Assembly: GCF_000092045.1 (NCBI RefSeq)
Contig: NC_007763.1
Location: 1 to 64,000 of the forward strand
From: Rhizobium etli CFN 42
GTDB taxonomy: Bacteria; Pseudomonadota; Alphaproteobacteria; Rhizobiales; Rhizobiaceae
Direction of reading: 5' to 3'
Length of the DNA: 64,000 nucleotides
How positions within the stretch are numbered: the first letter of the stretch is position 1; each line of letters opens with the position of its first letter. Made by a program: the position numbers and the translations under genes. Of the stretch, positions 1-8,251 are shown one piece after another. Below the pieces are notes generated by a model. It had not been told where the DNA came from and did no database searches. It was given only the letters and a program-made list of their open reading frames with translations.

Positions 1-258
1 AAAATTTCGTGTCATCTGTCCGTGGCGATCTATGGTTAACGAAAGGTGACGGAAATAAACAGGGTGATAACTTCTTGTTAGGATATTCTTCCTTTGAGAT
101 CATGAAGTTACAAGATTTTTGATTGGCAAGGCGAGGGAAGGACCTGATCGACGATCGGCCGGCGTTCGCTGGAGAAACGGTGCGGTTGGAGTTGACGTGA
201 AAAGCCTTTTTGACGATACGGCGCGGGTGGCGTATGGCGGAAATCCGCTGAAGAGGCA

Positions 259-843
259 ATGGAAGAAGTGCTGGGCATGGGCTTGAAACGGGCGGTGGAT
301 TTTCTCCTGGCTTTGATAGCTTCGGTCATCCTGCTCGTTCCGATCCTTGTCGTCGCTCTTAGTGTCCGGCTAACATCACCAGGACCGATCCTCTACTGGT
401 CAAAACGTATCGGGCGTTTCAATCAGATCTTCCTGATGCCGAAATTCCGCAGCATGCGCGTCGACACGCCGACAGTCGCGACACATCTGCTCGAAAACCC
501 TGAGCGGTTTCTGACGCCCATCGGCTCGTTTCTGCGCAAATCCAGTCTCGACGAACTGCCCCAGCTCTGGTGCATTCTGGCGGGCAAGATGAGTTTCGTC
601 GGGCCGCGCCCGGCGCTCTACAATCAATATGATCTGATCGAATTGCGGACGGTCTACGGCGTCGACAAACTGCTGCCCGGATTGACAGGTTGGGCGCAGA
701 TCAACGGGCGTGATGAATTGCCAATTCCGGAGAAGGTGAAATTCGATGTCGAATATCTTGAGCGACGCTCCCTCGGTTTCGACATGCGCATCCTGTTTCT
801 GACGGCCGAGAAGGTCGTTCGCCGTAAGGGAATAAAGCACTAG
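259..843 (+). CDS. Bacterial sugar transferase (initiating glycosyl-1-phosphate transferase)
   Basis: Bacterial sugar transferase family (WcaJ/ExoY/PglC-type core). Such enzymes move a sugar-1-phosphate from a nucleotide sugar to undecaprenyl phosphate at the inner membrane and so start a surface glycan. Seen: one N-terminal hydrophobic segment (about residues 13-37), the KFRSMR motif, SLDELPQLW, FVGPRP, and PGLTGWAQINGRD near the C-terminus. At 194 aa it is the minimal short form. The start is doubtful. A GTG at 197, with GGAG five bases upstream, opens a sensible leader (VKSLFDDTARVAYGG...) that ends out of frame at 284. One extra A near base 268 would fuse it to this frame (QWKK-VLGMGLKR). 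The true gene is therefore probably 197-843 with a one-base lesion. Confidence 0.85.
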   Translation: MEEVLGMGLKRAVDFLLALIASVILLVPILVVALSVRLTSPGPILYWSKRIGRFNQIFLMPKFRSMRVDTPTVATHLLENPERFLTPIGSFLRKSSLDELPQLWCILAGKMSFVGPRPALYNQYDLIELRTVYGVDKLLPGLTGWAQINGRDELPIPEKVKFDVEYLERRSLGFDMRILFLTAEKVVRRKGIKH

Positions 844-966
844 CTTACCTACTTCTGATAGATGAGCGGTGCGGAACACTTTGATTTCCGATTATTTCAG
901 TTGCGCTCGTTGTAGAAAATGACAACAAGGTGGTTGTCTGATTGATCTGCGAGACGCTGGGAAGCA

Positions 967-3018
967 ATGCCTGAAAATACCCCCACTGAGACGCCACGCT
1001 CGAGATGGTTCTTGGTGCCGATGCAGGCGCTCGTCGCGCCTCTGCTGGCGATGCCGCGTGCTGCCAAACGCGCTCTCGCCTTGCTGGTGGATTCCGGTCT
1101 TTGTGTCCTGACGATCTGGCTGGCTTATTGCTTCCGTCTGAACGAATGGACGGTGCTAACAGGCGTGCAGTGGTTGCCGGTCTTCGTTTCCTTGTGCATG
1201 GCGCTTCCCATCTTCATCGTCATGGGCATGTATCGGGCGATCTTCCGTTATGCCAACATGGCCGCTTTCATTGCCGTTCTAAAAGCCATTGCGATCTACG
1301 GTGTCGCCTTCATGACGATATTTACGGCGCTCAGCGTCCCGGGCGTTCCGAGAACCGTCGGCATTCTCCAGCCCTTCCTGCTGCTGATTGCGATCGGCCT
1401 GTCGCGGTTGGGTATCCGTTATTGGCTCGGGGATACTTACCAGCGTATCCTTCACCAGAACACGCTCGCCAAGGTGTTGATCTATGGGGCGGGAAATGCC
1501 GGGCGGCAACTCGCCGGCGCTCTGACGAACAGCGCCGAACTCAATGTCGTCGGCTACCTCGATGATGATCCGCGCCTTAAGGGCGGCATCATGGGCGGTT
1601 TGCCGATCTATGACCCGTCGGATCTTCCGGTGCTCGCCGAAACACTTGGCGTGCACAACGTGCTTCTTGCTCTTCCATCCGCATCGCGGCAGCGTCGCAA
1701 TGAAATTCTCGAGCATATCCGCAAAGCCAGGGTGAACGTCCGGACTTTGCCGGATCTCACCGCTCTGGCTCAAGGACGAGTCGCGGTTTCCGATATTCGT
1801 GAGCTGGAGATCGAAGACCTGCTCGGCAGGGAAGCGGTTGCGCCGCGGCAAGAGCTGCTCGACAAGGCGATGCGCAACAAGGTGGTGATGGTCACGGGTG
1901 CCGGCGGCTCCATCGGCGGCGAGTTATGCCGCCAGATTCTGCGCAACGCGCCTTCAAGCCTCATCCTCATAGATCAGAACGAGTTTGCACTTTATAATAT
2001 TCATGCCGAATTGCTGAAGCTGGCCGAAGTTTACAAGCATGAGGGGCTGCAGATCGTGCCGATCCTTTGTTCCGTCCGCGACCAGGATCGCATGGAACAT
2101 ATCATGGAAAGCTGGCGGCCTCAGACGCTTTATCACGCCGCCGCTTACAAGCATGTGCCTCTCGTCGAACACAACGCCGTGGAAGGCATCAAGAACAATG
2201 TCATGGGGACATTGATCACCGCACGTGCGGCAAATAAATACGGCGTTTCGAATTTCGTGCTGATCAGCACCGACAAAGCCGTGCGCCCGACGAATGTGAT
2301 GGGTGCCAGCAAGAGGCTGGCGGAGATGGTGCTGCAGGCGCTTGCGGCAGAGCTGACCGCTGACAGACTGCGGACAAATTTCTCGATGGTCCGCTTCGGA
2401 AATGTCCTCGGTTCCTCCGGATCCGTCGTGCCGCTGTTCCGGCAGCAGATCAAGGAAGGCGGCCCGGTTACCCTGACGCATCCGAAGATAACCCGCTATT
2501 TCATGACCATTTCGGAAGCCTCGCAACTTGTCATCCAGGCGGGCGCCATGGCCGAGGGCGGCGATGTTTTCCTGCTCGATATGGGCGAGCCCGTCCGCAT
2601 TGCGGATCTCGCCCGCAAGATGGTCGAACTGTCCGGATTGACCGTCCGGGACGTGGATAATCCAGAGGGGGACATCGAGCTTGCCGTTACCGGCCTGCGG
2701 CCCGGCGAGAAGCTTTATGAAGAACTGCTGATCGGCGATAACCCCGAGACAACTGAACATCCGCGGATTATGAAGGCGCGCGAGGATTTCCTGTTCTGGG
2801 CAGAACTTTCGAAGAAGCTCAACTCGCTCAATGCGTCGTTGGACCGAAACGACATGGTCGCGGCGCGCGCGACCTTGGCAGAACTCGTTTCCGGCTATTC
2901 CTCAACGGGCGAGGTTTCAGATCTTGCGTTCACCGGGGCCGAAACCAATCCGGCGCATGAAGATGTCAACGCGCTAGCCTCAGGCGCAGGAAATCAGCTT
3001 CGAACCACAGGTGCATAG
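967..3018 (+). CDS. Membrane-anchored nucleotide-sugar 4,6-dehydratase (CapD/WbpM/FlaA1-like)
   Basis: Polysaccharide biosynthesis protein of the large WbpM/CapD type (683 aa). These use NAD(P) to convert UDP-GlcNAc to a 4-keto-6-deoxy sugar for O-antigen or capsule. Seen: about four hydrophobic helices in residues 25-150; a first Rossmann-like segment with YGAGNAGRQLAG near residue 175; and the SDR dehydratase domain starting VTGAGGSIGGELC near residue 309. The catalytic region reads STDKAVRPTNVMGASK, with Met in place of the usual SDR Tyr, as in the long dehydratases. It sits 123 bp after the sugar transferase, and the two probably act on the same glycan. Its last 25 bp overlap the convergent O-antigen-ligase-like gene. 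Confidence 0.92.
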   Translation: MPENTPTETPRSRWFLVPMQALVAPLLAMPRAAKRALALLVDSGLCVLTIWLAYCFRLNEWTVLTGVQWLPVFVSLCMALPIFIVMGMYRAIFRYANMAAFIAVLKAIAIYGVAFMTIFTALSVPGVPRTVGILQPFLLLIAIGLSRLGIRYWLGDTYQRILHQNTLAKVLIYGAGNAGRQLAGALTNSAELNVVGYLDDDPRLKGGIMGGLPIYDPSDLPVLAETLGVHNVLLALPSASRQRRNEILEHIRKARVNVRTLPDLTALAQGRVAVSDIRELEIEDLLGREAVAPRQELLDKAMRNKVVMVTGAGGSIGGELCRQILRNAPSSLILIDQNEFALYNIHAELLKLAEVYKHEGLQIVPILCSVRDQDRMEHIMESWRPQTLYHAAAYKHVPLVEHNAVEGIKNNVMGTLITARAANKYGVSNFVLISTDKAVRPTNVMGASKRLAEMVLQALAAELTADRLRTNFSMVRFGNVLGSSGSVVPLFRQQIKEGGPVTLTHPKITRYFMTISEASQLVIQAGAMAEGGDVFLLDMGEPVRIADLARKMVELSGLTVRDVDNPEGDIELAVTGLRPGEKLYEELLIGDNPETTEHPRIMKAREDFLFWAELSKKLNSLNASLDRNDMVAARATLAELVSGYSSTGEVSDLAFTGAETNPAHEDVNALASGAGNQLRTTGA

Positions 3019-4268
3019 CGTGTACTGCCCCGGTCCGCGCAAATAAGAGCGACCATATAGGCGAATATCGGATCCAGCGCTTTTTGGTTGAACATGATAC
3101 CGAAACTGCCGGTTATAATGTAGCTGCTGGTGAGCAAGAGAGCGAGCGCCATGGCTAGATCCCGGCCAGGGCCAGGTTCCTTTTTCCACGCACCGATGAC
3201 GGGCGTCAGGAGCAGCAGCGAAAGCGCTGCGATACCGACAAGGCCGGCGTCGATTCCCGCTGTGAGAAAGCCGTTATGGACATGGGAATAGGGCAGTTGC
3301 GGCCTCAGGCTCTCAGGGACTTCTGCCAGGACAGCAGCCATCCGGTTCTGCGGGCCATAGCCGGTGAACGGGTCCTTGACGATCGCCGATAGGGCACCCT
3401 TGTAGAGGGCAACACGGGCGCTCAGCGACGTGATATCACCATTGGTGCTTTCGAGCGATGACAGATTGTCCTGGAGTTCACGGACGCGATAGACAACCTG
3501 GTCGCTGCCCAAGGCGAGAAGTCCCAGCAGCAATACCGAGCCGGTGATGGCGAGGCTGCGCAGACTGACATGAAAACGGTTTTTGGGAAAATACCAGAGG
3601 AAAATGACGAGGTGAACGGGGATGACCAGCCAGGCCGAGCGCGTTCCGGAAAGTAGCGCGCTGCCGAGACCGGCGGCATATCCCAATATCGCGATCTTTT
3701 GCTCCATGCTTTTGGGAGATTGAATATTGAGAAGCGCGACGCCGCCGAAAAGCACGCCGATAACGCCCAGCAGCGCCGCGTTCGAGGTTCCCGCCTCGGC
3801 CCTCGGCATCAGGAACAGGACCTGAAGCAGACTGAAAAGAAAAGTAACGATCATGCCGAGACCCGCGCCGAGAATAAAGAGCGGCACAAGGCGGCCATCG
3901 GGAGATTGACGCATGCGCGGCAAAATCAGCCAGATCGAAAAGAACGGCAGGAGCCGGAAAATCCAATCCAGTTCTTCCGAGAAAGGCGGATTGACGAATA
4001 TGCTGACGATCATCACCACCGGGTAAATCGTCATACAAATGGCAACCACCCGGTCGGACTTCGACAGGTTCAGAGGAAAGCGGGCCCTTGCCAGACAATA
4101 GAGGCCGGATAGCATCGACCCGAGGAGGATGAAGGAGTTGAAATTAGGCGAAAGCCCGGGCAGGATTGCAAAGAGAAAGACCGCAATGCCATTGGATCGA
4201 TCAAGCGCGCTTCCAGACCCGTTCCCGGGATGGAGCACCGCAATCACGAGTTGCCTGAAATAATTCAC
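2994..4268 (-). CDS. O-antigen ligase / polymerase-like membrane protein (Wzy_C family)
   Basis: Polytopic inner-membrane protein of the O-antigen ligase (WaaL/Wzy) superfamily, which joins or polymerises lipid-linked glycans on the periplasmic face. Seen: about ten or more hydrophobic helices, and a large loop containing the family-type stretch PYSHVHNGFLTAGIDAGLVG with its His. The open frame runs on to 4460, but the N-terminal 64 residues are Arg-rich and unlike the family. The GTG at 4268 (VNYFRQLV), preceded by AGGG eight bases upstream, gives a usual 424 aa length, so I chose it. The gene converges on and overlaps the 3' end of the dehydratase. Ligase versus polymerase cannot be decided from sequence. 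Confidence 0.8.
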   Translation of the reverse strand: MNYFRQLVIAVLHPGNGSGSALDRSNGIAVFLFAILPGLSPNFNSFILLGSMLSGLYCLARARFPLNLSKSDRVVAICMTIYPVVMIVSIFVNPPFSEELDWIFRLLPFFSIWLILPRMRQSPDGRLVPLFILGAGLGMIVTFLFSLLQVLFLMPRAEAGTSNAALLGVIGVLFGGVALLNIQSPKSMEQKIAILGYAAGLGSALLSGTRSAWLVIPVHLVIFLWYFPKNRFHVSLRSLAITGSVLLLGLLALGSDQVVYRVRELQDNLSSLESTNGDITSLSARVALYKGALSAIVKDPFTGYGPQNRMAAVLAEVPESLRPQLPYSHVHNGFLTAGIDAGLVGIAALSLLLLTPVIGAWKKEPGPGRDLAMALALLLTSSYIITGSFGIMFNQKALDPIFAYMVALICADRGSTRYAPVVRS

Positions 4269-4595
4269 TTTGGTAGCCCTGACGTGTCTCTTTCCAGCCT
4301 CGCTAAGGATCGTTGTCACCGCTGTCAAGCCGTGAAGGCAGGAGGAACCTGCGCTTTTTTCCTGTCGTATTCCGGCAACAGCAGATTCGGATGCTCGTTG
4401 CTCTGCCCAACGACGGCGGCAACAGGCCGCAACAGCAAAGCTATTCCGAACAGAAAACACGTTTGAGGTGCGAACCTATTGAGAAGCTTTGTCATCCTGC
4501 GGCGCAGGATCTGAATCTCTCGTGCCCAGCCGTAGTGGCCGGCCGTTTGTAGGACAGCGACGCGCCGGTCGCGCAGCCACTTTTGGTGCCTGCAG

Positions 4596-4847
4596 CTATC
4601 GCCAATAGGGACGCCGCGCGCTTTCCACCGATGACCGGCCGAGGAGATAGCCGACCCCGAATGCGAGAATACCGATAGTGAGCAACACTGCGCTTGCGGT
4701 GTGCGGGTGGTTTCTAGCCCCGGCCGTGACTGCATAGACCTCACGTTTCACCCCGCTAGCCGCGGATTGGGCAACCTTGGCCAGTCCTTCGGGCGGCTCG
4801 ACGGGTGTGCCGGTAAATCCGGCCTCCAAGTCTTTTTTGTCGACCAT
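4596..4847 (-). CDS. Small membrane-anchored protein of unknown function
   Basis: An 83 aa protein starting MVDKKDLEAGFTGTPVEPP. It has a polar N-terminal half and one transmembrane helix at about residues 52-70 (ASAVLLTIGILAFGVGYLLG), followed by a short basic tail. The ATG at 4847 has AGGAAAGG upstream; the longer open frame above it belongs to the neighbouring gene in another frame. It lies 37 bp downstream of the DUF2934 gene on the same strand and probably shares its stress promoter at 5295-5319. No catalytic motif is visible and function is unknown. Confidence 0.7.
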   Translation of the reverse strand: MVDKKDLEAGFTGTPVEPPEGLAKVAQSAASGVKREVYAVTAGARNHPHTASAVLLTIGILAFGVGYLLGRSSVESARRPYWR

Positions 4848-4884
4848 GTCGCGAGACCTTTCCTGCATTGGCTCAAGATTGCAT

Positions 4885-5271
4885 TTAATCCTGCTCGCGT
4901 GTGCCCGGTGAGGCTTCGCGTTGATCCGCGTCTTCGAGATCCGTCTTGACGAGGAAGACATCGCCATGTTCGCGCGAGGCCTCTCGCAGCGCTTCGAGCT
5001 TGGGAGGATTGTCGGCCGCGCCATACCGCGCATCGAGTTCATGCTCGGCGTGGATCCAGTGATCCCGATGCCTGCCCTCCGGCCTGCCTTCCTTCTCCCA
5101 CAGCGCGTATGCTCTTTTCCGGATCTCCTCCTCGCGGTGCACCGCCGGGCCGGTTTCGTGTGCGGCTTGCCGCGCCATTTTCCCTTTCCGCGCATCGGCA
5201 AGAGAGGATTCCGTCAGCCGCGGGTCGTCAGTCATGTCTTCATTTCTTGTGCGTCGTACCGGGTTCTTCAT
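4885..5271 (-). CDS. DUF2934 family protein, stress-promoter controlled
   Basis: A 128 aa hydrophilic, charged protein. The central stretch IRKRAYALWEKEGRPEG... through HWIHAEHEL is the DUF2934 signature; the function of that family is unknown. The ATG at 5271 has an excellent AAGGAGG six bases upstream, so I prefer it to the internal ATG at residue 13. A GGAAC-N16-GGTT promoter of the EcfG/RpoE2 class lies at 5319-5295 on the same strand and would give a very short leader. It is probably cotranscribed with the small membrane protein downstream. Expression in general stress or stationary phase is inferred from the promoter only. Confidence 0.82.
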   Translation of the reverse strand: MKNPVRRTRNEDMTDDPRLTESSLADARKGKMARQAAHETGPAVHREEEIRKRAYALWEKEGRPEGRHRDHWIHAEHELDARYGAADNPPKLEALREASREHGDVFLVKTDLEDADQREASPGTREQD

Positions 5272-5294
5272 CGGCGCCTCCTTGATTGGATCTC

Positions 5295-5319
5295 AACCAA
5301 TTCGGCTGATCTAAGTTCC
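5295..5319 (-). promoter_or_regulatory. EcfG/RpoE2-type promoter
   Basis: On the minus strand, GGAAC (5319-5315) is followed after 16 nt by GGTT (5298-5295). This matches the alphaproteobacterial general-stress sigma factor consensus (GGAAC, 16-17 nt, CGTT). It sits 24 bp upstream of the DUF2934 start codon. Confidence 0.7.
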
Positions 5320-5412
5320 CAACAGTCTCGACCAGCATCGAAGCGCGGTGAAACAACCCGAACCTCCAAATGTAATCCAATTCCTTCGCAGGTCTTGGCA
5401 GAGTCCCGCAGC

Positions 5413-5430
5413 TGATATACTAGTATGCCA
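5413..5430. promoter_or_regulatory. Candidate GntR operator (palindrome)
   Basis: An imperfect 18-bp palindrome with a perfect 10-bp core (ATACTAGTAT, 5417-5426) lies 24 bp upstream of the GntR start. Its position and symmetry suit autoregulation by the FCD-type GntR protein. Assignment to that regulator is inference. Confidence 0.4.
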
Positions 5431-5453
5431 GAACACGATCACTGGTCTCGATT

Positions 5454-6176
5454 ATGCGGCAGTCCTTAGAAGCCCAAGCGCTTGCGGTTTCGATTTCTCA
5501 GGAAGTCGGTCCGAGGTTGCGACGCGTCACCACGGCCGGTGCGATCTACGAACGTCTCTATGCCGATATCGTCTCGCTCAGGATGCCGCCTGGCCTGTCG
5601 CTGCAGGAAAAGCGGATCGCCGAGGATTTCGGGGTGAGCCGCACGCCCGTGCGCGAGGCGCTGCTTAGGCTCTCCGAAGGCGGGCTGGTCGACATCTATC
5701 CGCAGTCGGGCACGGTCGTATCGCGTGTGCCCGTGGCGTCGATCCCTGAGGCGGTGGTCGTGCGCAAAGCGCTCGAAGGTACGACCGCCGAGACTGCCGC
5801 CCAAAACGCCACCGCTGCCGACATTGCCCATCTGGATGCGATCATCTCCCGGCAGCGGTCGCATGCCGCGGTCGCCAACGCCTCGAACTTCCATGAAGAG
5901 GACGAGGCCTTTCATGAGGCGATCGCTGAGATAGCAGGTTATCCCGGCATCTGGGCGATTCTGAAGACGGTCAAGGTGCAGATCGACCGGGCACGGCGGC
6001 TGGCGCTGCCGGCGCTTGGGCGCATGGACAATGTCGTCCGCGAACACATCGTCATTCGCGACGCGCTCGCCGCTCACGATGCTGCGACTGCGCGCGGCGC
6101 GATGATCCATCACTTGAGCGCCGTCATTCCCGACGTCGACGAATTGCGCTCACGTTACCCCGATTATTTCTGCTGA
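5454..6176 (+). CDS. GntR-family transcriptional regulator (FCD subfamily)
   Basis: A 240 aa regulator. Residues about 25-95 form the GntR winged helix (IYERLYADIVSLRMPPG; KRIAEDFGVSRTPVREALLRL), and the C-terminal two-thirds is an all-helical FCD ligand domain with metal-type His/Asp/Glu positions (EEDEAFHEAI, EHIVIRDAL, MIHHL). FCD regulators usually respond to acid sugars or other carboxylates. The next gene, 45 bp downstream on the same strand, is uxuA, so the likely role is control of hexuronate (mannonate) catabolism. A palindrome just upstream may be its operator. Confidence 0.88.
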   Translation: MRQSLEAQALAVSISQEVGPRLRRVTTAGAIYERLYADIVSLRMPPGLSLQEKRIAEDFGVSRTPVREALLRLSEGGLVDIYPQSGTVVSRVPVASIPEAVVVRKALEGTTAETAAQNATAADIAHLDAIISRQRSHAAVANASNFHEEDEAFHEAIAEIAGYPGIWAILKTVKVQIDRARRLALPALGRMDNVVREHIVIRDALAAHDAATARGAMIHHLSAVIPDVDELRSRYPDYFC

Positions 6177-6221
6177 CGGCAGGTCCAAACACGAACCGAA
6201 ATGGCGAGGGAAGGAAAAAGC

Positions 6222-7409
6222 ATGCGACAGGGTTGGAGATGGTTCGGGCCTGAAGCGCCGGTTACGCTCGATGATGTCCGCCAGACGGGCGCCACCAACA
6301 TCGTCTCGTCGCTCCATCAGGTGCCGATCGGCAGGGCCTGGACGGAAAGGGAAGTGCGCGAGCGCCAGTCCCTGATCGAGACGACGCCGGCCGATCGCTC
6401 GCCGCTGGTCTGGTCGGTCGTCGAAAGCATTCCGATCCCCGATGCCGTCAAGCGCCGGGGCGGTGAGGCGAAGGCCGAAATCGAGGCGTGGATCGCCAGT
6501 CTTGAAGCGGTCGCCGCCTGCGGCATTCCGATCGTCTGCTATAATTTTATGCCCGTCGTCGACTGGACCCGTACCGAACTCGATTTCGTGACGCCGACAG
6601 GCGCCACCGCCATGCGCTTCGATCACGAGCGCTTCGCGGCCTTCGACCTCTTCATTCTGGAACGGCCGGATGCGGCGCAGCAATATTCTGAAGAGGATCG
6701 GCAACGGGCGCGCGTCGTCTTCGAGACCATGTCGGAGGAGGAGATCGCCGAGATAACTCGCATCATCACCTCGGCGCTGCCAGGTTCGACCACTGAACCT
6801 CTGACCATTCCGGCCTTCCGGGAAAAGCTTGTCGCCTATAGCGGCATCGATGCCGCAAGGCTGCGCCGGCACCTGGTCGAATTCCTGGAAGCGGTGACGC
6901 CGGCGGCCGAAGCACGCGGCGTCAAGCTGACGCTGCATCCCGACGATCCGCCGAGGTCGCTGTTCGGCCTGCCGCGCATCGCCTCGACGGCCGATGATTA
7001 TGCTGCGCTCTTCGACGCGGTGCCATCGCAGGCGAGCGGCATGTGTTATTGCACCGGCAGCCTCGGCGTGCGCGCCGACAACGACCTGCCGGCGATTGCT
7101 CGCCGTTTCGCCCCGCGCATCCATTTCGCTCATCTGCGTGCCACGACCCGCGAGGGCGATGGCCGGACATTCCATGAAAGCGCTCACCTGGATGGCGATG
7201 TCGACATGGTCGCAGTTCTCAGGGAACTGGTTGCCGAGGACCGCCGGCGCGGTTCCGAAGAAAGCATTGTCTTTCGCTCGGACCATGGTCACCGCATGCT
7301 CGACGATCTCAACAAGGTTGTCACACCCGGCTACCCGGCGATTGGCCGCATGCGCGGCCTTGCCGAGCTCCGCGGCATCTTACATGCGCTGGACGCTCCT
7401 CCGACCTGA
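6222..7409 (+). CDS. uxuA: D-mannonate dehydratase
   Basis: Mannonate dehydratase (TIM-barrel, UxuA family, EC 4.2.1.8). It converts D-mannonate to 2-keto-3-deoxygluconate in glucuronate degradation. Seen: the N-terminus MRQGWRWFGPEAPVTLDDVRQ followed by TNIVSSLHQVPIG, closely resembling E. coli UxuA; a central VCYNFMPVVDWTRT; LHPDDPP; and a C-terminal HFAHLR and SDHGHRMLDD with likely Mn-binding His/Cys/Asp residues. The ATG at 6222 has AAGGAAA upstream and aligns with the family start, so I chose it over 6201. It forms a likely operon with the GntR gene. No uxuB or kdgK is adjacent, so the rest of the pathway must be elsewhere. Confidence 0.93.
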   Translation: MRQGWRWFGPEAPVTLDDVRQTGATNIVSSLHQVPIGRAWTEREVRERQSLIETTPADRSPLVWSVVESIPIPDAVKRRGGEAKAEIEAWIASLEAVAACGIPIVCYNFMPVVDWTRTELDFVTPTGATAMRFDHERFAAFDLFILERPDAAQQYSEEDRQRARVVFETMSEEEIAEITRIITSALPGSTTEPLTIPAFREKLVAYSGIDAARLRRHLVEFLEAVTPAAEARGVKLTLHPDDPPRSLFGLPRIASTADDYAALFDAVPSQASGMCYCTGSLGVRADNDLPAIARRFAPRIHFAHLRATTREGDGRTFHESAHLDGDVDMVAVLRELVAEDRRRGSEESIVFRSDHGHRMLDDLNKVVTPGYPAIGRMRGLAELRGILHALDAPPT

Positions 7410-7449
7410 GGACGTCCAGGGCAGAACGCCGCCCTCGGTAGAAGTCATC

Positions 7450-7476
7450 GCGCTCTGGCCGGACGCTTCAGAGCGC
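7450..7476. terminator. Hairpin between convergent uxuA and tetR genes
   Basis: A perfect 7-bp stem (GCGCTCT / AGAGCGC) with a 13-nt loop lies between the convergent uxuA and TetR genes and overlaps the TetR stop codon. It could stop transcription in both directions; no long T-tract is present. Confidence 0.4.
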
Positions 7477-8115
7477 GCAACCCTTCAAGAACAAATCCGC
7501 GCACATCTTCGCCCTCGCGGCGATCTCCTCAAGCCCGGGCGGTTCTTGCTGACGCAGCATCGCGGCGCGCTGCGGCTCCATGATCATCATGCCGCGCAAC
7601 ATGCCACAGGCGGCATGTGGATCACCAAGCGCAATCGCCCCGCGATCGATCTGCTTGCGCAGCCAGTCCTCCATCAGCGTATTGGTTCTGACGATCGCCT
7701 TCTCATAAAAGGCCGTGGCGATCTCCGGGAAACGGTCGGACTCGCTGATAACAAGCCGAGTCACTGTGATCGTGTCGAGAGACAGCGTCAGCATGCCATA
7801 GGCCGTCAGCATACGTTCCAGTCCCTGGTGGAGATCCGCCACAGCGAGCGTCCCCGGATCGAGAGTGACGAGGAAGCGTCCCGTCCGCTCGGTGATCATC
7901 TCGGAGAAGAGATCCGCCTTCGTCGGAAACAGCCGGTAAAGCGTCTTCGTTGAAACCCCCGCGCCCTGAGCGATCGCAGCGATGCTTGCCGCGGCATAAC
8001 CGCTGTCGCGGAACTGGCGGTTAGCCGCCTCGATGATCACGCTTTTCGTATCGTCGTCGCAACGGACTTGCGGCCGGCCTCGCGGTCTCTTCTCGATTTT
8101 GTGATTTTGGACCAT
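7468..8115 (-). CDS. TetR-family repressor, probable regulator of the adjacent efflux pump
   Basis: A 215 aa TetR/AcrR-type regulator. The N-terminal helix-turn-helix is clear (IIEAANRQFRDSGYAAASI, AIAQGAGVSTKTLYRLFPTKADLF, about residues 24-70), with an effector-binding C-terminal region. The ATG at 8115 (MVQNHKIEKRPRGRPQ) is the likely start because the upstream 27 residues are not family-like. It is divergent from emrAB across a 136-bp region with a TTGACA promoter flanked by matching inverted half-sites. It is therefore probably the local repressor of the pump, relieved by a toxic compound. Confidence 0.88.
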   Translation of the reverse strand: MVQNHKIEKRPRGRPQVRCDDDTKSVIIEAANRQFRDSGYAAASIAAIAQGAGVSTKTLYRLFPTKADLFSEMITERTGRFLVTLDPGTLAVADLHQGLERMLTAYGMLTLSLDTITVTRLVISESDRFPEIATAFYEKAIVRTNTLMEDWLRKQIDRGAIALGDPHAACGMLRGMMIMEPQRAAMLRQQEPPGLEEIAARAKMCADLFLKGCAL

Positions 8116-8120
8116 AGCAA

Positions 8121-8169
8121 TTTTCCAAATTCTCGTTGACATTCTTTTTTTAAAGCATATTTTGGAAAA
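8121..8169. promoter_or_regulatory. Promoter and inverted half-sites in the tetR-emrA intergenic region
   Basis: TTTTCCAAA (8121-8129) and its exact reverse complement TTTGGAAAA (8161-8169) flank a sigma70-like promoter facing emrA: TTGACA at 8136-8141, then TATTTT at 8158-8163 after 16 nt. The arrangement suggests a TetR operator controlling both directions. Confidence 0.55.
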
Positions 8170-8251
8170 CATCAAGTTTCCTAAAGTGTATTCCACCTGA
8201 ATTCAAAGGCCGCGGCCGGTGGCGACAGCGACCACTCCAAGGAGAGAGACA

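Noticed and set aside
1..196. Possible 3' end of an upstream gene at the window start
   Set aside because: No convincing coding frame enters from the left edge; the AT-rich stretch at 60-125 looks like a promoter region, but no clear -35/-10 pair could be fixed.
873..897. GGAAC followed after 18 nt by TT upstream of the 967 gene, a possible EcfG-type promoter
   Set aside because: It lacks the GTT found in all twelve accepted sites (it reads ATTT) and the gene is not of a stress type. Likely chance.
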